Source: Armillaria gallica
Lineage: Eukaryota; Basidiomycota; Agaricomycetes; Agaricales; Physalacriaceae
Assembly (NCBI GenBank): GCA_037576215.1
Contig: JBANDB010000007.1
Coordinates: 3,131,001-3,195,000, forward strand
Length of the DNA: 64,000 nt
Direction of reading: 5' to 3'
Both the position numbers and the translations under genes were made by a program. Below are positions 1 through 10,165 of the stretch, one piece after another. The number at the start of each line of letters is the position of its first letter. The first letter of the stretch is position 1. The notes under the pieces were generated by a model. The model was not told the origin of the DNA. It saw nothing but the letters and a program-made list of their open reading frames with translations, and searched no databases.

Positions 1-339
1 ATCGAGGCACCTGGAAATCAGAGAGAATGAGTCTTGGCGAATCAGTGGGGGATGGGGTGACCATGATGACGCGACACTACACCGACATACGTCCAGGTGT
101 GTTGGCAATCACGACGACCAAATGGTCCAGTCGCAATGAAATTTGACTCCGCGGATGCAAAATGGGGGGATCCAATTGATCCTACGATGTTCAGGGTAAT
201 CGTGGGGCAACAGTGACTCACATTTGTGCGATGGTTGTGGAAAATGATGAAAGTATGGCAAACAATAGTCAATAGCCGTACCAGCCACGCCGATAGTTCA
301 TAACATTGTTTACCTAATACTCCCTTGAATGCCTACATC
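1..339. other. No supported gene (upstream flank)
   Basis: Only short frames with no recognisable domain are present. The stretch is probably the upstream flank of the kinase-like gene that starts at 404. Confidence 0.5.
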
Positions 340-348
340 TATTTATAG
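340..348 (+). promoter_or_regulatory. TATA-like box of the kinase-like gene
   Basis: The motif TATTTATAG lies about 60 bp upstream of the ATG at 404, a plausible distance for a fungal core promoter. This is position-based inference; no transcript start can be seen. Confidence 0.35.
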
Positions 349-403
349 TTTGTAGATGGGAAACAGCGGAGTATGAAGAAATGCGTTTGTCTATCCCTTG
401 ACA

Positions 404-1400
404 ATGTTTCCTCAACCAGTGCTCCTGATCCTCTACAGGACGGCCATTTCTGTCGTCGACGGGTTGGCTGCCTGCTTTGGATGTGTTGCCCGAACGCCAT
501 ATCCAGGACCAAAAGTGTGTCTGACCGCGTGGATGAATGCCGTGATGTCCTTATTAAGACCTACCTCCCCAGGACGTGGACGTTGACCATCAGTCAGACG
601 AGGAGCTCCTTAAATTGTCTCAGTCGGTTCCTGACGAACAGTGGGCATCTGCAGGTGCACCACTCCACCTCACCTCTGATATTGTGGCGAAGCTCGTGCC
701 TCAGCCGACGACAGGTTGGCCGTCTGAGGCATTAGCTCAGCAGCTAGTACACAACCGTACTAGTATTCCTGTCCCTGCCATCCGTCGGGTTGTCCATCTC
801 GACCAGTATGGCAGCGTCATTATCATGGACCACATTCCAGGTCTCACCCTAGCAGAGGCATGGCCGACCATGACGCTTTGGCAGAAAATATGTATCACCC
901 TTACTTTACGATCCTACGTTCGTCAGCTCCGATCCATTCAACATCCCTGATCCCACATTCCCGGGCCCCTTAGGGAAGGTGAACAGGCTGGGCGGTGTTT
1001 CGCCTCCCACATCTTCGGGCCCATGAAACCCACCCAGGGTCCCTTCCCCACCTCCCATGATTTGATTCAGTTATTCAACCACGCCATGAACGAAGCCGCT
1101 CTCGCCTGCCTGTGCTCTCACAAGGGACCCTTGCCAGATGATGGAACCTTAGTTTTCTCACATGTCGACCTCACCTTACGCAATCTTATCGTGGGCGAGG
1201 ACGGTCACTTGTGGCTCATCGACTTTGCCACCGCGGGCTTTTACCCCCAATGGTTCGAGTATGTTAACATGAAGATGGATGCTGAGGTGGAGTTCAGAAA
1301 GGAATATGACTGGGTCTGGAATGCAATTCTACCGTTTGTTTGTGATCCTTACTTTAGCACTTATGATTGGATAACCACAGTGGCTCCGGATTATTTGTAG
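404..1400 (+). pseudogene. Aminoglycoside-phosphotransferase-like kinase, one in-frame TGA
   Basis: Two exons, 404-514 and 573-1400, joined in phase 0 by a 58-bp GT-AG intron, give 312 codons. Exon 1 encodes a hydrophobic N-terminus. The C-terminal half has the catalytic loop HVDLTLRN (bases from 1161) and the metal-binding IDFATAG (Asp at 1221), the two hallmarks of the APH/protein-kinase-like fold. Such proteins phosphorylate small molecules, or unknown substrates in fungi; the substrate here is unknown. A TGA at 948-950 interrupts the frame, but homology-like sequence (SHIPGPL...) continues in the same frame, so this is one nonsense change rather than a gene end. The change fits CGA to TGA. 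The product may be inactive unless a cryptic intron removes the stop. Confidence 0.7.
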
Positions 1401-1568
1401 TGGTAGCGCCCTTTCAATTAACGGTTGATATTTAGGCTTCTAAACATATCGTAGTGCTTTTCTGTTTGTGACGGTCCATCGGGTCAAATGATTTCGAATC
1501 GGACTGTATTGACAATTTTACATTGGACATACATTACAGGACCCCGGCAAGAAAACGGTCTCGCTCAA

Positions 1569-2125
1569 CTACAAGTCGTCAACAACTTTGTCTATTACAT
1601 GAGACCTGAGAGGAGCACCAGCGACTCTGACGTTGTCAACAAAACTGTTCACAGCTGATCGCCAATCACCATCAATGACCCCATTCTCCTCCATCACTTT
1701 GAGTGCTCGATAGCACCAGTGGCGACAACCGACGTTCATATGGTTGAGAGGAGCGTCGTCTACACCCATGTCAACCAAAAGAGTGACAACATCTCCCACA
1801 CTCAGATCCTTGGCGACGACGGAGAGCTCCAGCATCGGTGTAATAGTAAGGCCGGATGGGGGATGGTCGTGGTTATCACATCTGAAGAAAAGGTTAGCGT
1901 GAGGTTAATGGGCACCGGGCAAGATACATACGAAACGTAGCCTCGCTGAGCGCCTCCGACAACCTCGGACACACCGTCGAGCTGCACTCTGTAAGTGCCG
2001 TTTGCGGTACTATATATGTTAAGGTAGAAATGGCTGGTAATTCAGCCTAAAGCTCAAGAGTTGAAAGCCTTGGAACCAACGGCGACCTTGACGACTGGCA
2101 TCTTGAGTCGAATGTCGAGGTCCAT
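1569..2125 (-). pseudogene. DUF7770-like protein, two in-frame TGA codons
   Basis: Two exons on the minus strand, 1932-2125 (ATG at 2125) and 1569-1881, separated by a 50-bp GTATGT...TTCAG intron that keeps the phase. The protein reads SHFYLNIYS near the N-terminus, then VQLDGVSEVVGG, then the motif GCRHWCYRALKVMEE, a pattern I associate with the fungal DUF7770 family of unknown function. TGA codons at 2054-2056 and 2042-2044 interrupt exon 1 (plus coordinates, read on the minus strand). Both sit where Arg codons would restore a continuous frame, and the frame is open on either side. The gene converges on the kinase-like gene with 168 bp between their stops. The family call is from memory of conserved motifs. 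Confidence 0.6.
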
Positions 2126-2498
2126 ATCGAATCTGACACGGATGGCGCCTGTTCGCTGCAGAAGAGAGCTCAGTGTACACCCTCTACCTCATTGAATAGG
2201 CAGTATGTACGAAAGAAGTCATAGCAGAGACTCGGTCGCTTGTCTGCCAACCTTCCCCCCTCCCCCCCAATCTTCTGGGGCTATAAGAGTGGCAGGTTTG
2301 TGCTGTCACACTCACAAGATGGGACGATAAATTTTTGCATGTGAACGCCGGAGAAACAAAGGGGGGAGAGGTTTAACCGACCATTCAGATAGAAGACATT
2401 GACTGTCAGACAAAGTGTGCACCAGGACAAAAGCCGAGGCTCAAAGTTATATTGTGATATGAGGTTATCGGCGTAGTTACATTCAGCAATAGGGTAGC
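2126..2498. other. Intergenic, no supported gene
   Basis: Lies between the start of the DUF7770-like gene and the stop of the RING gene, both on the minus strand. A C-rich pyrimidine tract sits near 2250-2270. It probably holds the promoter of the DUF7770-like gene and the 3' UTR of the RING gene. Confidence 0.4.
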
Positions 2499-3248
2499 CT
2501 ACGGAAAAAGTTGCGACCAGGAATCTTGATTTACATAGCCGTACTCGGCCGCCCTTCCACCTATACAGTCGCTCTGGGGCACTGGGTTAATAAGGCTACA
2601 TGCTAACGATTTGATTGTCCATGTGACCACTGGCCGATGGATTATTGTTTGGGTGCAAGTGCTGCACTGCGGTTGGATTCGATCCCTAGATTGTTGGGCA
2701 CGTTGGACTGAGATGAACAGGCATGGGGAACAGAACGCGTGCCCACAGTCCAGACTAAAAACTTTATCAGGTGGCGCGGCTCAACCTAGGGGTACACATA
2801 CCTCATGGCGGACCTCATAGTTCCTAGGCACTGCCCGCAAGTCAGCTGAGATGTCAGAGCACCAAGATCCTGTGGTGGCATTGCACAGTCAGCGAGTTAT
2901 TAGAGGTGGCACCATCACCAGGACACTTACTGGGGTGACCATGAGGCCTAACCTATCAACTTCTTCCTCGAGCAAACGAATAGTGTCCTTCGCGCCGACT
3001 AGGCGACACGCCAATAGGGCTTCTTGGTCGGAATGGTCAGAGCTTCCCTCTATAAGGCGTGACACAGTGTCATTTTGTGCATTTCGGTCGGGGCCAAGGG
3101 ACTGCGGTAGATCAGTAGAAGCACAAGGACAATATCATTTACGATCTTGTACTTTCTCGAGTTCCCGTTCCAAACTCTGAACTGCCATTTCTGCGATTGC
3201 TAAATCTGCTTTAAGGTGGTCATTCGTGCCTTCAAGGAGCCGAATTCT
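2499..3248 (-). CDS. Coiled-coil plus RING-finger protein (partial model)
   Basis: Four exons fit in phase on the minus strand: 3153-3248, 2931-3101, 2802-2869 and 2499-2754, all with GT-AG introns. The first two encode a charged helical stretch typical of a coiled coil (RIRLLEGTNDHLKADLAIAE..., LLEEEVDRL). The last two form a C3HC4 RING: CGQC split from DCGHAFCSPC by an intron, then CSTC. RING proteins of this layout are usually E3 ubiquitin ligases in fungi; substrate and activity are unknown. The donor at 3152 is GTACAAG; the more canonical GTAAAT a few bases on would break phase. The 5' exons upstream of 3248 (perhaps up to about 3530) could not be fixed, so the start is open. The stop is the TAG at 2499-2501. 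Confidence 0.62.
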
Positions 3249-3685
3249 CTGAAAGGCCTTTCAGATCCTATGTCAGTCGATCCAATGCGCAGCAAAAAGA
3301 AGCGTGACAGACCCATTCAAAATCCCTGTGGAAGGCCAGGACGGCCTGCGACCAGTTGCCAGTGGGGTGCCTACCAGTTGTCCCGGGGTATTGACTACCA
3401 TATAAAATAAGCACCATTAATACAGGGGGGTGGCGACAGGTCCAATATATGCCGACAAACGTCTCAGGCGCACTCCAGCGACAGATGCGTCCAGCTGGAT
3501 GTTTGTTGAGTGAGAAAGAGATACGAATTTCCAAAGGAAACGAAAGAGATCACATGACAGAGCCTAGGCCCTGCGGAGCTCCAGAGCCGGTGAGTGATGT
3601 GACCTACCACCAGCTTCGTCACAGTGCATGACTCATGAGAAATGAGAATCACCTCTTTCTCACTGGCCACCACATCGAAGTTGCA
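3249..3685. other. Undecided stretch between the RING gene and the element block
   Basis: Probably contains 5' exons of the RING gene on the minus strand and the promoter of the plus-strand JmjC frame. Short open frames exist on both strands, but no splice model was convincing. Confidence 0.35.
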
Positions 3686-6187
3686 ATGGGGGACGCTGTG
3701 GCCCTAATGATAATGAGTGAGTCCCCTCCTGATCCTCCTAGAATCCGGCCACTTGGGCCAGGAAAAAGATGCTTTGCTATGACTGTTGGACCAATTTGCC
3801 CAGCTGGACATTGAGCGTCGCTGGTTTGCCTACACACGTGTTTAGACGTATGTCATCGTGCGCTGGTGGTTCTCTCCCCCTTGCAATGGCGTACCCAGCG
3901 GACGGACACTGATTATGCGACATCAGTGCAACAGGCCGCGGACTCCAATCTCCTCAAGTCCTTACCACTTCATAATCGAACGCGACTGCTTACATTCCCT
4001 ATGAGAGGATGTCTGGCCAATTGTGCTGACGTCGGTGAAGACAACACCCAGGCACCTGGGGATGTGATCGCTGGTCCCGGTGTATGGGCAGGATTTTCCA
4101 TGTTCATTGAGGTACGCCTACAGTATATGAGCGTACTTCTGCGTCTGACTGGTCCCCCAGGATCTGGCTAACTCACTCCCCACTTACTACCGTCGTGGTC
4201 TGCTCCGACTGCCTGAAGCTGTCCCCAAACCAGTTCATCATCTGCTGCACATGGAATCCCAAAAACACGTTGAACTGGTCGAGGCGCTAATATCGTGGCA
4301 TTTGGTGGATGAGCTGATGCGATGTGAGGGGATCGACGATGGGGAATTCAAGGTTGACTACAACGTCAATTTCAAACCAACGCAGACACTCACGAAGGTA
4401 TGTTGTCCTGTGGACTCCGTGTCCTTCGTTTCTCACTCCTTTTCGTCAGTGGGTAGCCCGACTGGCGGACTGGCCTGTGGTCTTGCAAAGTGCATACAGA
4501 AGTCGAGAGACCACCCAGGAAAAGGCGGACCTTCCTGCCCTTACCGCCACAGATTTGTCCACTGAACAAAGGGAGCTTTGGAAGGACTTACAGGCGGCTT
4601 GGTCATGGAATAGGAAAGGCCATATAAGCTACTGGCACAAGTTGCTGCAACTCATAGAGGGCGTCGCATGGCAACTTCGTTGGATGAGACGTACTTGAGA
4701 CGACCCTCAAGCTTACGGAGATAAGCTACAAGCGTAAGCGGTCTCGAATGTTGACGTGATGACCACTGATTCTTCTATCCTGACAGATTTGCCGTCGAGC
4801 ATGGGTACTCAGAGATTTGGCGGCAAGTTCAAGCGAGTATCAGTGCGGTCGCGCCGCGAAACAAAGATGCTGTAACAACCTTATTGCACTGCGTTACGAT
4901 CTCTCCTTTGATTTTGTTCAAGTGGGCTCGTGATGCCGCTCCTCCCCCCATGCAATGTTTGATGGTAAGTGTATTTTATTTTATTTGCTGTGTCTCCACT
5001 AAAAATCTCTGGCAGTACGCATGCACTGCTGATGACAGAGACAAACCTGCAAAGCTTTGTGACGTTGAGCATGGCATGTGGTCTTTGCTGTTGGGTGTGG
5101 CTGCAGGGGCCTTTACCGCCGAGAGCACTCTTGTTTCTTTTTTGCAACTATCTTACACCGACCTTCGCAAAAGCCCACCGGTTCAACATGGTTCTCCTTG
5201 GTTTGATGTTCCGGCTCGTTTAAAACATCCTAAAGGCTCGCAAACGAGTTCTATCGAGGTAGCCTTGGATAGCGGGGTTGAAAAGCAGCAAATTCAGACT
5301 CCTGCTGTTGATGGAGGGACCAGCCACTTAATGCCCGAGGATGTGGTCATGGAAAAGCTTCCCTCGAATCTTACACCCAATGTTGACTTAGGCGAGCTCC
5401 TGCCTCCTGGTCCCGCCTCATCTGTGGCCACCGTGAAGGCAATCGGTGCAGGTGACAGTGTTGCGCTTTCAATCGTGGAGGAGCACCTGAGACCCAAGCG
5501 TGAGGTCCAGGTTCAGGAACCCATGAGCGACGATGCAGGAGATGAGACAGATATCAAGCTACTGCCTCAGAAAAAACCAAAGCAGAAAAAGAAGTCAAAA
5601 CCAAAGAGCAAAGCTGTCATCAGTAGTGCAGATGACAAGTCCGATGCACAGCAGGCACCTGAGTCTGGTTCTTATGCCATCCCCTTGATACAACAGAGAC
5701 CTCCCCATGTTCGACTGTCCAAGCTGGAACTCGCCGAATACGCCCAAAAGGGCGCCAAAGACGAGGATAGCATCTGGCGCTCCACTTTTTTGGAGGTACA
5801 CTGCACCAAAGGTCTGGTTCTGAGTGCTGTACAGCGACCATTGAGAACAAGATGACGGGTGTCCCCTGAGATGGCATCATCCTCCATTCAAGAATGCCAG
5901 CGCTCCCCGGTCGTTCGTAATGAACTGACGGATAGATCTGATAATCCCATCTGGATTGATGCCTTCAGCGTCGCTGAGAATCGATGGGTACAATTCCGGA
6001 TAGAGTGCCTTGAGGCTTCGGTAAGTCCCTATAACAATTGCAGTCTATTTGGATGATGAATGTCATCATTCAGGACCCTTTTGAACAAGAGATCCTGCAG
6101 TCGCTTCTGGCCTGTCAGACAGACAAGCCGGGGGAGACCCCACCTTGATTAGATCATACTGATGGCCAGTCAAGTATAGCGCACCTT
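3686..6187 (+). pseudogene. Unknown N-terminal region of the JmjC frame, with four or more in-frame TGAs
   Basis: Exons 3686-4111, 4161-4397, 4450-4733, 4787-4964, 5016-6020 and 6074 to about 6187 all join in phase through GT-AG introns. The protein has no domain I recognise. It contains an aromatic/charged stretch (WVARLADWPVVLQSAYRS, LQLIEGVAWQLRWM) and a lysine-rich block near 5572-5612 (KKPKQKKKSKPKSK) that looks like a nuclear or nucleolar targeting signal. In-frame TGAs occur at 3812, 4696, 5853 and 6146. At 4696 the exon clearly continues past the stop to a canonical GTAAGC donor, which argues for mutation rather than gene end. The junction to the JmjC exon near 6228 was not resolved in phase. 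Either this is the front half of the JmjC protein or a separate upstream gene. Confidence 0.5.
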
Positions 6188-6227
6188 AGGTATTCTGAGA
6201 CGCTCAAAATCCTACCTCTCTTTTGTC

Positions 6228-7701
6228 AGCGAAGCGTCTTGGTTACGAACGTACCACAAGGCCTGAAAAAGTGGGGCTGGAATTCGTGGACTGCTAGAGA
6301 ACTTGGAGATCTCGATACACCCATCATCGTGCATGGTATGTTATGCCTTCAACATGGTGGAATTAGGCCTGACAATTCTACGCGTTGCAGAGTCCATGCG
6401 TCAAGTCACAGAAGGATCAGCTCATTCCCTCAAACCCACTGTAGAAGTCACGTCTACACTTCACACTGTACTCAGTGAGGGGTCTAAAGGAGCAGCAGGT
6501 TGGGTCTTAAATGCTCTTACCCTCCCCATGCCGGATACCACACTGCAGACTCCACTGTTCGAGTAAGTCCATTTGTACTCGAAGCGGGGTTTCAGTTAAC
6601 AATATGTTGCAGCCAAGTAGCATCCCACTTGGAAGCGTGTAAGGTCACCCATGCTATTGGGAGTGATCTCCTTGGCGCACCGTTTTCGGCTGCCTCGCTC
6701 TCCTGGGGATTGGCAACGGTTGCAGGCGTGGTGACACTGCTGCATTCCGATTTCGGCGGTTCAGCCGTTAAGATACACACTCTGGCGGGGCAAAAGATCT
6801 GGTTCATTATCAACAAGCGGAACGGCACTGAGACCAGAGACAGCTGGGACACCTTTTTAGATGACTTCCAAGGTGATAGCAAGGTTAATACCGACATGTA
6901 TGAATGTGAAGTGGTCCTCGTGGAGCCTGGCACGATCTGGTCCATTCACCACCGAAGCACGTACTATCGGTTACTTATATCTTTTACTTTACCCTATAGG
7001 TTCCAATGCCCTAACACACTACACGCCATGGTGACTGAGACGAACTCCCTCATCTTCGGGCAACATTTCTTTCCTGCATCTGCCATACGTTCGGTCGTCA
7101 TGGGCTGGATTCATACTGCCTTTCTATCATTCGCCATCACCAATGTCGAGCACCAGGACATGAGAGTTCTTTTGTTACGGATGATGGCATACTGGAAAAA
7201 AGTCATCACGGAAGAAGAAGATCTCACAGGTCAGTCATTGCATCTTACTTATCTAGCTCACTAACGAGGAAACCCCCAGCCCACGAAGGGCATGTCCCAG
7301 ACATAAGTACCTGCGAAGGCTTTTTGGATCTGTGTGCTTTGGGCAACCTCATTATCTATCTTCCCGCATTGTCCAGCTGGAAAGATCGACATTGGAACGA
7401 TCTTTGATTTTCTGTAGCACAGTATTGGGAGGTGGCGCTGTGGGTGAATCAGCGTCTCGCCTTGACCAATCTGCATGACACCGGAGAAGTATACGAGGCC
7501 CATGTGGCATTCAAACTGTCGGCACTACAGTTCGGACAGGCGCTCATCAACTACCACGAGGCTGTCAAGAAGTCCCATCTGTACGAGGCCATTGACATCG
7601 AGGATCGCTTGCATCGCACCTGGTTCTGGACAGACGTGATTAAATTGTGCGAGGACATTATCGGCGACAAGCTCAAGCGGGAACAGCGACGAGAAGATTG
7701 A
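6228..7701 (+). pseudogene. JmjC-domain protein with complete Fe(II) ligand set, in-frame TGA near the C-terminus
   Basis: Five exons: about 6228-6334, 6391-6561, 6613-6939, 7000-7229 and 7280-7701. The JmjC core reads SWGLATVAGVVTLLHSDFGG, then KIWFI, then PGTI joined across the 6940-6999 intron to PNTLHA, and ends GQHFF. The three iron ligands are His at 6743, Asp at 6749 and His at 7022, so the 2-oxoglutarate oxygenase centre is intact. Family members hydroxylate or demethylate proteins, often histones; the substrate here is unknown. A TGA at 7405-7407 interrupts the helical C-terminal region, which continues in frame (QYWEVALWVNQRLAL...). The stop at 7699 is also a TGA followed by open frame. 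The intron removing 6940-6999 is needed to bring the last His into place. Confidence 0.66.
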
Positions 7702-8492
7702 CCGCAAGAGGATAGTCTTTTCTGGGACCCTCCGTTTGACATCAGCAGAGTGGAAGGTATGATTTTGACAGTGTTTTAACCTTTCCATTCTCACAGCCTG
7801 TCGCAGACATAGCAGACAACATCGATATTCTCTGGTATGAGGATATCCAACCCGTAGACACTGCTCAAGGGGAAGAATCGGCATCCTCCCCTTTGTCATC
7901 GTTGTCCGGAACCCCGGAGCCCCAGGAAGCATCGTCTGCTGTGCCGCTGATGCTGCTGGCCAGTCCCACATGCCAGAGGAACCCGAAGGATCAGGATGTA
8001 GCCAACTTGCACTTGTACATGAGCCCAGAGTACAGCGATTCCTCACTCTCTGCTCTCTGCAAGAAGGCTACCCCTCCAAAGGCCAAGACATCCCTGTCCT
8101 TAGAAATGGACACTGATCAGTCGGGATCACCTAGAAAGCCTGTTCTGAAGAAGAGGAGGCTGTCAGCCCGAGCTTTCCTGTCTGCAGATACCGACAACAA
8201 TGACAGCGATGATACAGATCGTAAGATGGTGCGCCGTCTCGAGACCAAGTGCCGCGTCAGCATCGACTCCGAGGGTTCAACGGATTCTGAGGGGTCCTTG
8301 AATGAAAGTGATAGTGCTTTTCTCAATGGCCTGGAAAGGCAGAGTCAGGCGACTTATGCCGACGGTGCACTTGTAGACAACGATCAGGCCGCGTCACAGG
8401 TTAGCAATCCTGTGGATTGGCTGGCTTCGTTAGTCCTGCAATTCGAGTTGCCTACGGAAGAGGAACTCAACGATCTCTCAGATGGCGAATGA
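7702..8492 (+). CDS. Acidic, low-complexity linker region between the JmjC and Ulp1 parts
   Basis: After the TGA at 7699 the same frame stays open to about 7757, where a GTATGA intron ends at CGCAG (7806) and leads in phase into 7807-8492. The protein is rich in Ser, Asp and Glu with a basic patch (PRKPVLKKRRLSARAF near 8140), typical of disordered nuclear proteins. No catalytic domain is visible. It ends in TGA at 8490, and a new ATG follows in the same frame at 8505. It may therefore be the middle of one long JmjC-Ulp1 protein, or the C-terminal tail of the JmjC gene. Confidence 0.45.
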
Positions 8493-8504
8493 TTTGATGT
8501 TATA

Positions 8505-10035
8505 ATGGCATGCCACGAGGAGGCCATGCATGGCCAAGAGGTGATTGCGCAGACTCAAGTGAGTGCAGATGTCGAATTTCCCCCAGATCAGGACAAAGAC
8601 ATGCATACTCACTCAGTGGAGGACATGCCCATGTCGTCGGTAGTGCTGGATGATGGTGAACTTGGCGAGGAATATCTTCGTTTCATGAGTGAGGAAGTAT
8701 TCTCACATGGGTTGACAGACGAAAATGGGGCACACGCCTCTGTCGATGTTCCTCCGACTAATAAGCGTCAACTGGACCTGGCTGAGGAGCAGGGAGAGAC
8801 AACAGTCAAGCGCCAGAGGGTTCTGAGCCCCTCTTCAGCTGGTGATATCGACGCACTCATATCAGCGACTAGTCAAAGCTTTGTGGGATTGAGCGGAGTA
8901 GGCTTGCCACCTGACCTGGTTCAGCAAATCATCGTGATTGACAGCGATCTACGAGAATGCCAGTCGACGATTTCTGGCATGGTCGAAGAGAACAAGATCT
9001 GGGATATCAGTGATGAAGACGAAGAAGATGAGCCAGAGTCCCCTGCAGATGTGTCACAGTGGCGGGGCGAGTTCAAAAATGGTCTCCACGAGTATCTAAA
9101 AGATCATCAGCCAGTGGTATCTCTGCTCAATCAAGACGAAGCTGAAACGTCACAATGTGACTTGTACCAGGTGAGAGGTGGCCACAATCTGTGAGTGTCC
9201 TTTTGCTCACGTTCTCACTAGTGTGTGTGCTCACTACTCGATGCCAATCCTCAGTCCACATGGCGCTTTTATGGCCGATCCACCTGCCTCGACAAAGGCT
9301 CTCTGCGAAGGTTGTTGAAGATGGGGAATTCTTGGTTGGATGATGTGATGATCAGTGTGGCTCTTCACATTCTATGTCAACAATATTCATCATGGGGCAT
9401 GGCTGAATCCATCGCGCTGGCATCCAAGAATGCACCTGTGAAAGCATTTAAGAGGCTAATGAAGGTAAGCCACTGATGGACATTTTTCCGTCTTGACATT
9501 CGACTGTATGTGTTCAGGCCCACTTACAATTTGGCACGGGTGACTTCGTACTGCCCATACATGAAGACAAACATTGGGTGCTGTTTCATCTAAACCTCCC
9601 CTCCCACCAGATGATATGTTACAATAGTCTTGGAGGGGATGAGGATGAACTCAGAGAGATTTATAAAGTGAGTCATGGTTTTCAGAGTACTCGAGGGGTG
9701 TTCATATTCGGCATCCAGAGACTTTGGGATCTTATCAAGCCTGTTGCACCATATCCGGACCGACCATTTGAGTTCCAAGTGGCCCAGGTGAGCTCGAACA
9801 ATTTGGCTCTGGATCTGGCTGATTTTGTTGCGTTTGTCAGTCCGTGCCCAAGCAGAAGGATTCTATCAATTGCGGGGTGTATATTATTGCCTTTGCGTGG
9901 CATTTGATGCGGCAGGGAAGTCCACCGTCTTCGACGGATACGATGTGGTCCACTGCAGCATTTGCGGATCATTTCCGGCTGGATATTTTACATTTGTTAG
10001 CTCACAACTGGTCTCAGGACGGCCTGACAATCTAA
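8505..10035 (+). CDS. Ulp1-like (C48) cysteine protease
   Basis: Exons 8505-9170, 9255-9464, 9518-9787 and 9841-10035 join in phase with canonical introns and no internal stop. The first exon is acidic and disordered (EDEEDEPESP). The catalytic part has SWLDDVMI (entry helix typical of Ulp1), HWVLFHLNLP (His at 9572), YNSLG (Asn at 9623, where Ulp1 enzymes usually have Asp) and the oxyanion Gln plus nucleophile in PKQKDSINCGVY (Cys at 9871). Ulp1 proteases cleave SUMO or related proteins, and relatives are common in fungal transposable elements. The Asn in place of Asp may weaken activity. The acceptor at 9254 is chosen because it gives DLYQ-STWRF in phase. This may be the C-terminal part of the upstream JmjC frame. 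Confidence 0.7.
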
Positions 10036-10165
10036 TGTACACATGGTAATACAAATATTGAACGTGCTTGTGATGTGACCGACCCCTTGGTAATGTAACA
10101 CTCTGGCAGTACACACAGGGGTACGACCCACCCTGACTCCTTATCGTTCTGACTTTCTCATTTCC

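Noticed and set aside
2611..3180. Plus-strand frames opposite the RING gene
   Set aside because: The minus strand gives phase-consistent exons with a full RING cysteine/histidine pattern, so the plus-strand frames are shadows.
7525..8046. Minus-strand frame of 173 codons
   Set aside because: Antisense to the JmjC C-terminal exon and acidic region, which join through a phase-compatible intron.
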